Shown: positions 9,541-18,945 of the stretch, piece after piece
How positions within the stretch are numbered: position 1 is the stretch's first letter
How the letters are laid out: each line of letters starts with the position of its first letter
DNA from: Mortierella sp. BCC40632
Lineage: Eukaryota > Mortierellomycota > Mortierellomycetes > Mortierellales > Mortierellaceae
Direction of reading: 5' to 3'
DNA length: 64,000 bases
NCBI GenBank assembly: GCA_011634665.1
Contig: WAEK01000002.1
Coordinates: forward strand, 2,134,001 to 2,198,000
Notes under the pieces: generated by a model
The model's database searches: none
What the model was told of the DNA's origin: nothing
What the model saw: the letters and a program-made list of their open reading frames with translations, nothing else
Made by a program: the position numbers and the translations under genes

Positions 9541-10257
9541 TATTGATGTGATGGGGAGGAGGATCCACTATCCGGAGAGGCGGAGGGTGGGGGGGAGGAG
9601 GCCAGTGGCGGGGGAGACTCTTGGGTCTCCTGGGGCTCCTGGGGCTCCTGGGACTGGGCGGCCTTAGGTGGTTGTTTGAGTTCGTGTTTGAAGGCTGGGT
9701 TAGTCTTGATGTTGCGGAGGATGCCTTCTCGCTCTTTCCTCTTTCGCAGAGTCATGGAGGTGGACTGGCGGAAGAGAGGGACGTTGTCAGCTCTCTGGGG
9801 AAGGAGGGCTGTGGGTGTGGTGATGATGCCTTGGAAAAGCTCATTGTTTTCCGAGTCCTCATCCATGTCCTCGTCCATGTCCATTACCATGTCGGGTTCT
9901 TGTTGCAGGGGGACAGGAGTGTCGGAGGGGTCGCTCTCTTGGGGCGCTGGAGTGTTGTCGATGATGGCAGGGGAAGGTTGTTGAGGCGGGGAGGGTTGCT
10001 GAGGCAGGGAGGGTTGCTGAGGCAGGGAGGGAGGGTTGTTGAGGCAGGGAGGGGGTAGCTGGGGGAGGGGAGGATGGGCCACTCTTTTTCTCTAGTTTTT
10101 TGGGTGTCGTAGAGGAGATCGCCCTTGTTTGTCGGGCAGGGCCCTTCTCCTTAGGTGCTGCTCTAGTCTTCTTCTTGCCCTGGACGATAGTCCAGGTTGG
10201 GTCTTCCATAGGAGGAGCCGTGGAGGGAGGGGGAGAGCTGAGGCGCTGTTGTTGCAT
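9540..10257 (-). pseudogene. LINE ORF1, Pro/Gln-rich, broken by a +4 repeat expansion
   Basis: The start ATG is at 10257. The N-terminal part contains MEDPTWTIVQGKKK and a basic stretch. It then enters tandem 18-nt units encoding a Pro/Leu/Gln-rich repeat. One unit, near 10022-10043, carries four extra bases, so the upstream frame runs on into a different reading and the downstream frame (open from about 10082 to 9540) is separated from the start. The downstream part has an acidic segment (MDMDEDMDEDSENN) and a basic segment (TLRKRKEREG) and ends in TAA overlapping the ORF2 ATG. ORF1 proteins usually bind element RNA, but no RRM or CCHC motif is evident here. Loss of ORF1 would make this copy non-autonomous unless the shift is bypassed. 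Confidence 0.6.
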
Positions 10258-10280
10258 GAGGGGGAAAGCCCTAGCGAACA

Positions 10281-10293
10281 GAGCACTTTCCTT
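10281..10293. repeat. right target-site duplication of LINE
   Basis: An exact copy of the 13-mer at 5272-5284, directly abutting the 5' end of the LINE. Confidence 0.8.
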
Positions 10294-10307
10294 GTTGGTG
10301 TGCTAAA

Positions 10308-10460
10308 CCGCAGTACAAGCAGGTGCTAAATCGCAGTGCAGTCAGGCTGGTAACTACAGTACAGGCTGGTGTTTATACAGTACATAATCTGCTAGTCCTA
10401 AACGTTAGTACTATCTACAGTACGAGCAGAACTTAACTACAGTACGCATGCTGTTGAGCC
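10308..10460. repeat. degenerate CAGTAC minisatellite
   Basis: CAGTAC or near matches recur about every 18-40 bp (for example CGCAGTACAAGCAGG, ACAGTACAGGCTGG, TACAGTACATAATC, TACAGTACGAGCAG). The same motif lies left of the LINE at 5240-5270, so the LINE split one tract. No coding potential is seen. Confidence 0.55.
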
Positions 10461-10481
10461 AATCGTCAATACTATCTACAT

Positions 10482-10737
10482 TATAGATCCTGCCTTTGAC
10501 TTGCCCCCTCTGCGGGTGCTTTTTGTACCTTGTTTTTTTTTTCCCTTTTCTCTGCATTTGTATTTTTAGTAGATATATCGCTTCTGGATCGCCCTCCGCC
10601 TTTTCCTTCTCTATATTCTTTTGTTTTAGGGTAGTGTAGCTTTGAGAACTAGTTGGCCACGTCTGCAGATCGTGGGACGGGTGCGCGCCGACGAATACAA
10701 CCCCTAACGGGGCCATTAAAAAAAAAAAAAAAAAAAA
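10482..10737 (+). mobile_element. 5'-truncated LINE, copy 2 (3' UTR only)
   Basis: This plus-strand segment matches the 3' end of the full LINE, from the last codons of ORF2 (TAGATCCTGCC...) through the 3' UTR and the CCCCTAACGGGG hairpin (10701-10712). It ends in 20 A (10718-10737). About 255 bp of the element remain. No clear target-site duplication was found. Confidence 0.8.
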
Positions 10738-10769
10738 TAGCGGATGTGTGTGAAAATAAATCCATCAGA

Positions 10770-11284
10770 ACCAGACGCAGCTCCGGTAGAACACCACTAC
10801 AAGCGGATATGCAAGATTTGGGACCGTCCTCCTCACATTATTGTGACCAAGGAGGAGGTAGTCTTTGGCGCGATGTGACCACCCCTGGATATGGTCCTTA
10901 CCTGGCCATGCCGGGAGACTACACGCCTCCACCTAGCCGTGCGGAGCCGAAGCCTCCAGATATCAGACGACTTGACCTTTCGATTTGACTGATTGGGAGC
11001 CGCTTTTGCCGCTCTCGGACCCCTCGGACCCCTGCCCTAGCTGTAGAACTGCCTTTGGCCTGCCCCCCCCTGATAGCTCACCTTTGTGTCCTGTCTTGAT
11101 TTCTCCCATCTGCTTTGTATTTTTATTTTCCACCTATATCGTTTCTGGGTCGTCCCCCTCCACTTCCCCTTTATGTTTAGATAGTTTTCTTTCAAAAAGA
11201 GGTAGCGGAGGCCATGTCCTTTGCAGAGCATGGAAAGACGCGTGCCGATGAACAAAACCTCTCATGAGGCCAATCGAAAAAAAA
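10770..11284 (+). mobile_element. 5'-truncated, diverged LINE, copy 3 (ORF2 C-terminus and 3' UTR)
   Basis: The translation resembles the last about 90 residues of ORF2. Shared pieces are HYKR, KEEVVFG, GYGPYLAMPGDYTPP and PPDIRR, broken by a stop and a frameshift. The 3' UTR is recognisable and ends in a hairpin (11258-11269) and a short A tail (11277-11284). It is clearly older than, or of another subfamily from, copies 1 and 2. Confidence 0.75.
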
Positions 11285-11509
11285 GGACGAATCTATCCGC
11301 CATACGGTACGGTGATCGCTATCCGACGTACCAGCCCCTCTCCCACGGAGTTAGTACGGGAGATGTCACACTAAATTAGCGCGGAAAAAAGTACAGGGGA
11401 ATGGTGAAGAGGTCTTTTGGGAGATTTTTTACACGGAGCTAGTACGGCAAAGTTTTTGGGCTACAAGTCCCTCAACCTGGGGTCCCTGCTCCCAGAATTT
11501 TGATATCCT

Positions 11510-12555
11510 GTATAAAATGGATAAAGCTAAACTTCGGGACTCCCGAACGTTAGTTATCGTTCGGGACTGTCATTTGCCACTTAAAATTCGGGACCCACAA
11601 CCTCTTAAAATTCGGGATTGCGGTCGCTTAAAATTCGGGCTGGCCAAAATTTAAAATTCGTACCTTAATCTTCGGGATCGAGGGTCGGTAACTCGCACCA
11701 CTAATACCTTTCTCAGCTCCTCCTGTGGCTCGCCTCGCCTAACAGAGTCTATCAATGGATTGCTAGTTTTTTTAACCTGCGTCTCTTCAACCTCCTAGCC
11801 TATCTTTCGCTTCTAAACCCATCGGTTGATGGCTTTTTAGTCTTCTCTTTTGGTTTATTCTTCACAGTGTTGTTGTTTTTTTTTTTTTTGTTTGTTTGTT
11901 TTGTCCGTTACTTTTTTTTTTGTTTGAGAGCCCATAATCGTTACCTGGGACCTGCACTATCACCCTGGGAGTGCACAAAGTCGCACTGGCAGCCAGAGCA
12001 TCGCAGGAAACCCGCGTAAAAAAAAAATAACGAAAGCAAGAACACGTAGACACGAAAGATGTAAATTGCTCCCGAAGTTTACAATCCCGAATTTTATGAC
12101 GTGGCAGCCCGAATTGAAAAAACTTATTCTCACATATAGTGTGAGCGGCTTATTCTCACATATAACCACCTTTTTTGCCGATTAAAGTGGGTTGGGTGCC
12201 TCAACTTGCGATTTTTTTGAAATCATCTGGTAGGGATGATCGCTCGACGCCTCCTGACGAATTTCCAGGAGATGGGGCCTTGGGTTTGTGCGTCAGGAGC
12301 CCAAAGACCAAATTCCAAAATGGTCGTACTAACTCCATGTAATTTTCCAGCTCACAATTTGACTTCTAGACCCCTCTGAATTTTCTGCACTCAGCTCCGT
12401 GCAAAAATTTCCGTACTAACTCCGTGCAAAAGTGGATGTGTGTGAGATTAAGACACTCACACAAAAGTGAGAATAAGTTCATCCGCCCGAATTTTAAGCG
12501 ACCGCAATCCCGAATTTTAGCTTTGTCCCGTCGAATAGTAATCGCCGTCCCGGCT
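11510..12555. mobile_element. foldback/MITE-like noncoding element
   Basis: A 35-bp segment at 11606-11640 is exactly repeated in inverted orientation at 12485-12519. Further related AAAATTCGGGA motifs lie near 11580 and 11650, and inverted ones near 12085. The interior has repeated CTTATTCTCACATATA/TGTGAG motifs (12122-12165, 12444-12476). Inverted CGGAGTTAGTACGG-type motifs extend outside the arms (11345-11440 versus 12326-12427). No transposase frame is present. The outer boundaries are approximate. Confidence 0.5.
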
Positions 12556-12588
12556 AGATTTTTCAAAAAAGTGCAAAAAAGAAAAGAA

Positions 12589-12661
12589 TGGAGAACCTGG
12601 GCATCGATCCCAGTGCCTCTCGCATGCTAAGCGAGCGCTCTACCATTTGAGCTAGATCCCC
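12589..12661 (-). tRNA. tRNA-Ala (anticodon AGC)
   Basis: The minus strand reads GGGGATCTAGCTCAAATGG and on through CTCGC-TTAGCAT-GCGAG (anticodon AGC) and CTGGG-ATCGATG-CCCAG, ending GTTCTCC plus A. The acceptor stem has one G-T wobble and one T-T mismatch. The A and B boxes match eukaryotic tRNA-Ala closely. No intron. A TTCTTTTCTTTTTT stretch follows as terminator. Confidence 0.9.
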
Positions 12662-12953
12662 GAATAGGAAGCTGATCAGACAAGCTGATTCGCTGCTTCC
12701 AGTTGAAGGAAGGAATTCAATTCCCATGTCTTTCCTGTGAAAATCTATAACGAATAACGACCACGTGGAAAGCGTGTTTTTTTTTTTTTTTTTTTTTTTT
12801 AGGCCGCGTAGGGAGCTTATGGGGGAAGCAGACGAGACGGTGTTGGCGTATGTCTTGGGAAAGAAAAAGTTGGACGTAATGGAGAGGTTAGGGAGCTGGA
12901 AAAAAGTGTTAGCGATGGACTCAGGCTCATAGACGACGAATGAGCGCAACGGG

Positions 12954-13161
12954 GCCACGTAGGGAGCTGGCAATACGACCACTCATGCGTACGTGGGTGA
13001 TGGCTGTTGAGTGTCTGGAGGCTGTTTAGATAGTTTTCATTCGCGGGTGTAATCCCGTTTTGGTACCAAGTGGCAACAGGGCGGCCGGAGCCGCCCTGGT
13101 CTTATAAACTCTACATGCCCACATGGGGTCTTTGTTAACAAAAAAAAAAAAAAAAAAAAAA
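12954..13161 (+). repeat. SINE-like element, copy 1, with poly(A) tail
   Basis: It begins GGCCACGTAGGGAGCTGG, contains TACGACCACTCATGCG and a GTGGGTGATGG block, and ends GTCTTTGTTAAC plus about 22 A. The next copy starts immediately after the tail. A GGGTGTAATCC segment might be a decayed B box. A head fragment of the same family (GGCCGCGTAGGGAGCT) occurs at about 12801. Confidence 0.55.
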
Positions 13162-13345
13162 GGCCGCGTAGGGAGCTGGCATTACGACCACTCATGCGAC
13201 GTGGGTGATGGCGAACAGAGTATCTGGACATTAGGTAGAACTATTTAGTGTTTATTTGCAGGGCTAGATCCTGTTATGGCCCAAGTGACAACGGGGCAGT
13301 AGCCCCGGTATTCCATAAACTCTGCATGCCCACATAGGGCCCCCC
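13162..13345 (+). repeat. SINE-like element, copy 2, head-to-tail with copy 1
   Basis: It starts GGCCGCGTAGGGAGCTGG directly after the copy 1 A tail and keeps the same head block and the AAACTCTGCATGCCCACATAGG 3' block. GGGCTAGATCC occupies the B-box-like place. The tail has decayed into T-rich and A-rich DNA. Confidence 0.55.
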
Positions 13346-13430
13346 TTTTATTTTTTTTTTATAAATTTGGTTTTACTTTTTTAAATAGCACGATCGCTAA
13401 AAAAAAAAAAAAAAAAAGAAAGAAAAAGAA

Positions 13431-13469
<39 letters not shown>

Positions 13470-13647
13470 AGAGAAAGAGAAAGAGAAGGATTGAAAGAGA
13501 AACGAACCCCCCCCTGTTTTTTTTATTTTATTTTTTTTCATTCTGCACTACAGCGCCTCTCGAACGCTTCCAGGTGGAGTTCGTTTCTTTCTCATATCCC
13601 TCCATGTCCCAATTCCATTTTCTTTTCTTTTTAATATCGCACGCCAC
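13346..13647. other. low-complexity DNA downstream of the aminopeptidase
   Basis: Runs of T, an A run near 13399-13417, then (GA)n/(GAAA)n to about 13500. No gene is seen. The aminopeptidase 3' UTR should lie in its right part. Confidence 0.6.
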
Positions 13648-16600
13648 CTAAAACTCATAATCGCCACTCATACTAAGGAGTTCCATCTCACGCTCTAGAG
13701 TCCTTGGTCGCCGCTCTGGAGGGAGGTACTGCATAGACTGTTGTTGTAACTGCTGTTGATGGAACAGATATTCACGCTCAAGTCGGAGCTCATGTTGTTG
13801 TTGATCCTGTTGTATTTGCAGTAACTGCTGGACCTGCTCTTCCGATGCATGGCCAATACTTCCCTCCTGATACAATCGGGATTGAATATGGGCTCCATGC
13901 TGTGAATAGATCCCATTCTGCGAGAATGGTAAGATTGGAGATGGTGTGGAGGCTCCCGAAGAGGGCCCTAATGCGGCTCCTACAGAGGTCGGAGATCCTG
14001 CAGTTGATCCAGATGTATAGCCGTTGACTGTGGCTCTGTGATGATCATGACCCGTGGCGACAGTGTGCAGACCGTTAGCCAACTTTGGCGCCTCGGTTCC
14101 TGCTGAAGCTGAATATGGCTCCTCATCAATTAGGTATCTATTCACTCGTAGCCACTGTTCTACGTCCTTGCAGTCCCGTTCTAACCACAGAATATTCATT
14201 CGGATGCCTTCAAGGCATGTTGCAAGAATCCTTTCATAGGCGCTTGTATCTTTGTTGGCGAAAAAGGCCTGGACCTCCCGGTACCTTTCGATGGTTGAGA
14301 AGGACTCAATGCTTAGCACGACAAAGTAATCCAAGAAGCCTATATCGTCACAATGCCGTTCATAGAGTAGGTCCCAGTGGTGGCGCATAAAATTCCATAA
14401 TTCTGCTCGACCAATGACTGATGATCGTAGAGTTGCAATGGCGCTCAAGATATCCTGTGTCCTGACCTCAGAAGACATAGCAAATGCCAGAGTCTTTCGA
14501 ACAAGCTCTTGAGAACTAGCGTATCCCAAGACAGAGAGAGCAACCACTTTTTCCGCGGGAATGAATGTTTCGCGATAATAGTTGACAATGTCGTCATACT
14601 CTTCTGTGCCTTGTGTCATCCTTAGTACCACCTCGAAAACTGGGAACCGAAGGTCAGGTGGCAGCGCAGACATGTCACGATTTTTCATGAAGGCTGTAAA
14701 TCTCCTCCTGGCTTCTGCTATAGTGCTGCACAAAGATTAAGAGGGGGTGGTGCGGATTAAAATCAGTTTTGCCTTTACCTCTTGCACTTGAGTCTACAAA
14801 AAAAAAAAAAAAAAAAAAACAAGAACTTACTCAGGGTCGCCGGCTCTTCCCGCAAAGCGGATGGCTACTGCTCGTAGGTTGCCAGTAGAGGGATCTTCTC
14901 CTTCAGGGAACTCCCAGCCAAGACGCTTGACAATCTTGGCGAACAGGCGCCTCTGGACTTCTCTCAGAGCATTCATAATAGGAGCCGGCTGCTCTAGCCA
15001 GACAGCCAAAAGCTCTTGTAGCCTCAGGGAGACTTCAGCCCAAACCCTATTTGTCGGTGCAGAAATGTTAGCTTTGTTTGAATCAGACAGTCTATCTCGG
15101 GCCATCTCAAAAGTTACAAGTGGGACTCACATGTAATTGTCTTCATCCTCGAAATATTTCAAGAGTGTCAGGAAGCTACTTGTAGGAGCGATACCACTTG
15201 CAGTCAGGGCTGCTGCATCAGTCAACAAACCAACGCGATTGGACGCATTCAATTGCTCCGTCCCAAAAGTCTGCCCAAGAAGGTCCAGGGCTTTGGGTGG
15301 ATAAGAAACTCGGTAGAATCCAGTCTGACCATAGTTGAACTTGTACCATTGAGTGGTGTCGACCTTTAGAATAGTTTCTTTAGTGTCCAACATGACATTT
15401 CGTGGTACTGGATCCGATGCGGTGACAAGGGCTAGTGGTACTGGCCAGATCAGGTGGTTTTCATCCTCGCGTATATCGCCTGTCGACAAGAAGAGACTCT
15501 GTCGCACCAAAATCGTGGACTCGTTCAACTCTGTGATTGATATCACAGGGTACTATTCCAGACAAAAGCATGATAACTCGTGATGGGTTAAGCACTTTGT
15601 CTCGGATGGTGGAGTACGGAAGAGATCACGAGCTTTGAAAGAAACAAAAGAAAGAGAGAAAGAAAGGACTTACGCCAGTTTGTCTTGTCCATTTTTCCAT
15701 GAAGCCTGGTACATCCACATTACACTCTTCTGCAAGTGTGACCCAAAAGTCCTCCGTGTTGGCATTGCTCCACATGTATTTGTGGATGAATTTTCGAACA
15801 CCACGCATGAGTTGTTCTTGTCCAAGCCAGGCAAATAGCATCCGCAGCACGGATGCACCCTTCATGTAGCTGATTTCGTCAAAGATTTGTGTGATCTCGC
15901 TCGGGTTGCCGGCGCCTACTTCAACAGGATGAGATGTCCGCAGGGAGTCATGTTTCAAGACTTCCTGAATTCGCTTTACGAATTCAGACCAAATGTCCCA
16001 GCTTGGCATGAGGTCATCAACGACAATGTATGCAAGAAGAGTCGCAAATCCCTCAAAGAGCCACAGGTCAGACCACCACTCCATTGTAACCAAGTTGCCG
16101 AACCACTGTATGAAAGAAAGGACACGTAAATAAGGTTGTTAGAATGAAAGCTCAACATGTGAAATTTTGTGGGGTGCGAAATGACGATTTTTTTTTTTTT
16201 ATGAAGCCGTCCGATACCTGGTGCGAGATCTCATGAATGACCGTCGAGGCTATTTCGTGCTTTCTGTCTTGAGGACCGTACTCTTCAATCAGAAGAGCGT
16301 AGGTTCTGAAAGTGATCAAGCCCCAATTTTCCATGGCTCCAGGCGCAAAGTCAGGTACCGCGACCAAGTCCAGCTTAGGCAACGGGTATGGTATATTGAA
16401 CATGCGCGAGAAATACTCAACAGACTAGTCAAATAATTTGAGAGATATCAATGTTAATTAAGCAAAGCCTAGGAGTGAGGCAGAAGAGTCCCAGTGCCTT
16501 ATTAAATTGGGTCGTCATTGTACCTTGACAGCAAGATCCAAGGAGTAGCGCCCTTGGTCTGCTAATCCTACGGGGGCATACACCCTACACAAAACTCTTT

Positions 16601-18151
16601 CACCGTTAAACTCTCCAGATGTGTAAGCTTCGATATAATCAAAGTCGCCGATCATCCATGCGAGCAGCTAAAGAACAGTAAGCAGAGTAGTTACAGATTG
16701 AGGAAGAGCATGTGTTAAAGAGTTTTTCTTCAATGATCCATTTCTTAGTGGATGTGAACAAGCAGTCTTTTGAGACTCACATATGTAGACATGATGGGCG
16801 TCTTGAGGAATGTGACTTCCTGCATGCCGTTCTCGAGGTGCGTTGTCGTCTGAATGCTCATGTTGGACAAGCAAGTCATGCCTTGGGGTGCCACCAAAGT
16901 CAGAGAGAATGTTGCTTTGATTGATGGCTGGACAATAGAGCAAAAAATAATGAGGGGCGGTCGTCAGTACAGCAGAAATCCAGAGGGTCATGATGTGTTC
17001 TCGTGGGTGTACGCCCTAACAATCTCATGGCGCAGACAGAGAGCTGGGTATTTCCTACCTCATCCCAGCATGGGAATGCGCGGCGAGCATGCGTCGATTG
17101 GAACTGTGTAGTCGTCAATTGACTTTAGATGACGTTCGGAAGGTCATGGCGGGAGAGATATCGTGTTAATAAGACACAATTTGGAAGCGAGAGCACTATC
17201 CGATGCGGTGTTGCTTCTAGTGCTTCAAATTAAAGCATGCAGGTAGGAGGGAAGCACATCAAATTTGGCGTGGTTCGCCAGTATCAGAGGTGTATAGTGA
17301 ACTTACTGAACATTGTTGTTGGCATCCGTGTAGACAGATCGGTAAAACCCATTCAATTTGTCGTTGACCAGACCGATATAGGCAATATCTAAGATCCAAG
17401 ACGAGCCAACATGAAGGACCTGTGGGAACTCGAGAGTGATGGTCTCTTCGTCGACATTGTAGCTCACGCTTGTGGCTGTCACGCTAGTTGATCCGAAGAG
17501 AGAGAGAGCGAGTAGGAATCAATACCTGGACGTGATATTCTCGAGCGAGAATATGCCTGAGAGCTCAGTTGAGGAAACTGCCATGCTCTGAGGTTTTTTT
17601 TGACAGAAAATACCCCGGTCCATTTTTTTTTTTTTTTTTTAACACTCCCGCATGGTCTTGGTGGCGGTAGCAATTTTCCACACTCCATTCCAGTCTATCT
17701 AACTCTGTAGAGCAGACTTGTGATGCACCACGAATTGGGCGTTGCCCCTTTTTTTTTTTTTTTTTTCTTCTGCGTATGAGTTGCACACAGGGCCACTTAC
17801 CTGTAGCCATTCAAGAGATGATCTCGCGCCACTGCAGTCTGGATATTCAGCTCCTTTGCATTAAGCATAATGCAATAGGTTGGCTCAGTAATGCAGATCC
17901 TGAGAGAGGGCAGTTGTAGTAACAGGGAGGAAGTAATCAGTCAAAGGTTCTTTTTGCAAACAGACCCCTGTGTCCCAATGAAGGAAGGTAAAGGAACAAA
18001 TACGAGATATCATCCACTCTTGCAGTACTTACTCGATAGAGCATTCGCCAAGAAAGGAAAAGTTAACGGGGCAAGGGATGATCTTCAACGAGTAGTGAAT
18101 TGGGAGGATGAATTGCTGGAGCGCCATGCTCGGTCTCTTGGGCATCGTCAT
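13648..18151 (-). CDS. M1 family zinc aminopeptidase (APE2/puromycin-sensitive type), 11 exons
   Basis: It cleaves N-terminal residues from peptides, probably in the cytosol. Exons: 18151-18033, 17899-17801, 17483-17307, 17122-17059, 16927-16781, 16667-16524, 16424-16218, 16105-15674, 15552-15131, 15046-14831, 14725-13648. They join in phase to 1034 residues. The domains are an N-terminal beta region with ARRAFPCWDE, GAMEN at 279-283, HEISH with zinc ligands H314 and H318, third ligand E337 in LWLFEGFAT, and Tyr399 in SYMKGASV as the probable transition-state residue. An ERAP1-like helical C-terminal domain follows. The metal site is complete. Unusually, about 140 extra residues follow the ERAP1-like domain: a Ser/Gly/Thr-rich stretch, then a Gln-rich helix (QQLLQIQQDQQQHELRLERE). 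The ATG at 18151 was chosen for its AGCCATGA context; 18127 is an alternative. Introns 2 and 10 contain long homopolymers. Confidence 0.9.
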
Positions 18152-18715
18152 GGCTGCTATGCTGTGTGTGAGCTTTTGTAAATGAGATGGCGGGAGGGGA
18201 TGCGGCTGGAATGGGGATGCAGGCAGTTGATGGGAACGGGAATGCAATCTCAACTCTGGGTTTTCTGTTGAGGATCCAAGCTACAGACTTCTTAAAATGG
18301 GGTATATGGATAAGAGGGGAGAGAAGGGAAGACAGGCAAAGTAAAAAAAAAAAAGACCAATGGAGAAGAGAAGAGAGAGGGAATAGAGAGAAGGAGAGAG
18401 AGAAAGAGAAGAAAGGGAGAGAAAGAGAGAGAGATGTTCTCGAGATGGCAGGAAAGGTGAAGGATGGGGGCAGGAAAAGTAGAGGTAAGAGACGGGGAGG
18501 AGACAGGAGGCCGAGAGACAAAGAGAATGATCCTGAACAGGCAATGCGATCTGCCGATGAGAGTGGAAAACACAAAAGAAATGCCGTTTGGGGTCGAGTA
18601 AGGTTGTGAGTCTGTTTGGCTTCGTCTGCCCTTCTGTCCCGGCGGAGTTGCGCACAGGCGGCGGCAGTCAGGCAGGCAGGCAAGCGATCGGCCGATGGGC
18701 GATGCGGATCGGGCG

Positions 18716-18792
18716 ATGGATGGATGGATGGATGGATGGATGGATGGATGGATGGATGGATGGATGGATGGATGGATGGATGGATGGATGGT
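18716..18792 (+). repeat. (ATGG)n microsatellite
   Basis: About 19 uninterrupted units of the tetranucleotide ATGG/TGGA. Open in several frames, but without coding meaning. Confidence 0.9.
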
Positions 18793-18847
18793 GATCGATG
18801 AATCGAGAAAGGCGAGAAAGGCGAGAAAGACGATTGCGCTCGAGGAA

Positions 18848-18874
18848 AAAGAGAGAGAGAGAAAGAGAGAGAGG

Positions 18875-18934
<60 letters not shown>

Positions 18935-18945
18935 AGAGAGAAGGG
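18848..18945 (+). repeat. (GA)n tract
   Basis: Nearly pure GA/GAAA sequence close to the (ATGG)n array. Purine-strand asymmetry like this is common in fungal promoters. Confidence 0.85.

Larger units (their letters stand above)
5283..10280 (-). mobile_element. nearly full-length L1-type non-LTR retrotransposon
   Basis: A minus-strand element of about 5 kb. It has a poly(A) tail (T run 5283-5304), a 3' UTR with a terminal hairpin (5310-5321), ORF2 (5524-9540), ORF1 (9540-10257) and only about 23 nt before the ORF1 ATG. Identical 13-bp duplications flank it (5272-5284, 10281-10293), so the insertion is recent enough to keep perfect target sites. The short 5' leader may be natural or a slight 5' truncation. 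It sits about 180 bp downstream of tRNA-Gly, inside DNA rich in CAGTAC motifs. Confidence 0.9.

Noticed and set aside
12563..12982. Minus-strand frame of 139 codons next to tRNA-Ala
   Set aside because: It runs through the tRNA gene and a poly(A)-derived poly-Lys stretch, and overlaps SINE-like heads.
15106..15130. A 25-nt intron that would keep the frame open just after exon 9 of the aminopeptidase
   Set aside because: Too short to splice and out of phase. The 84-nt intron ending at 15047 restores the family motif NYMVWAEVS.
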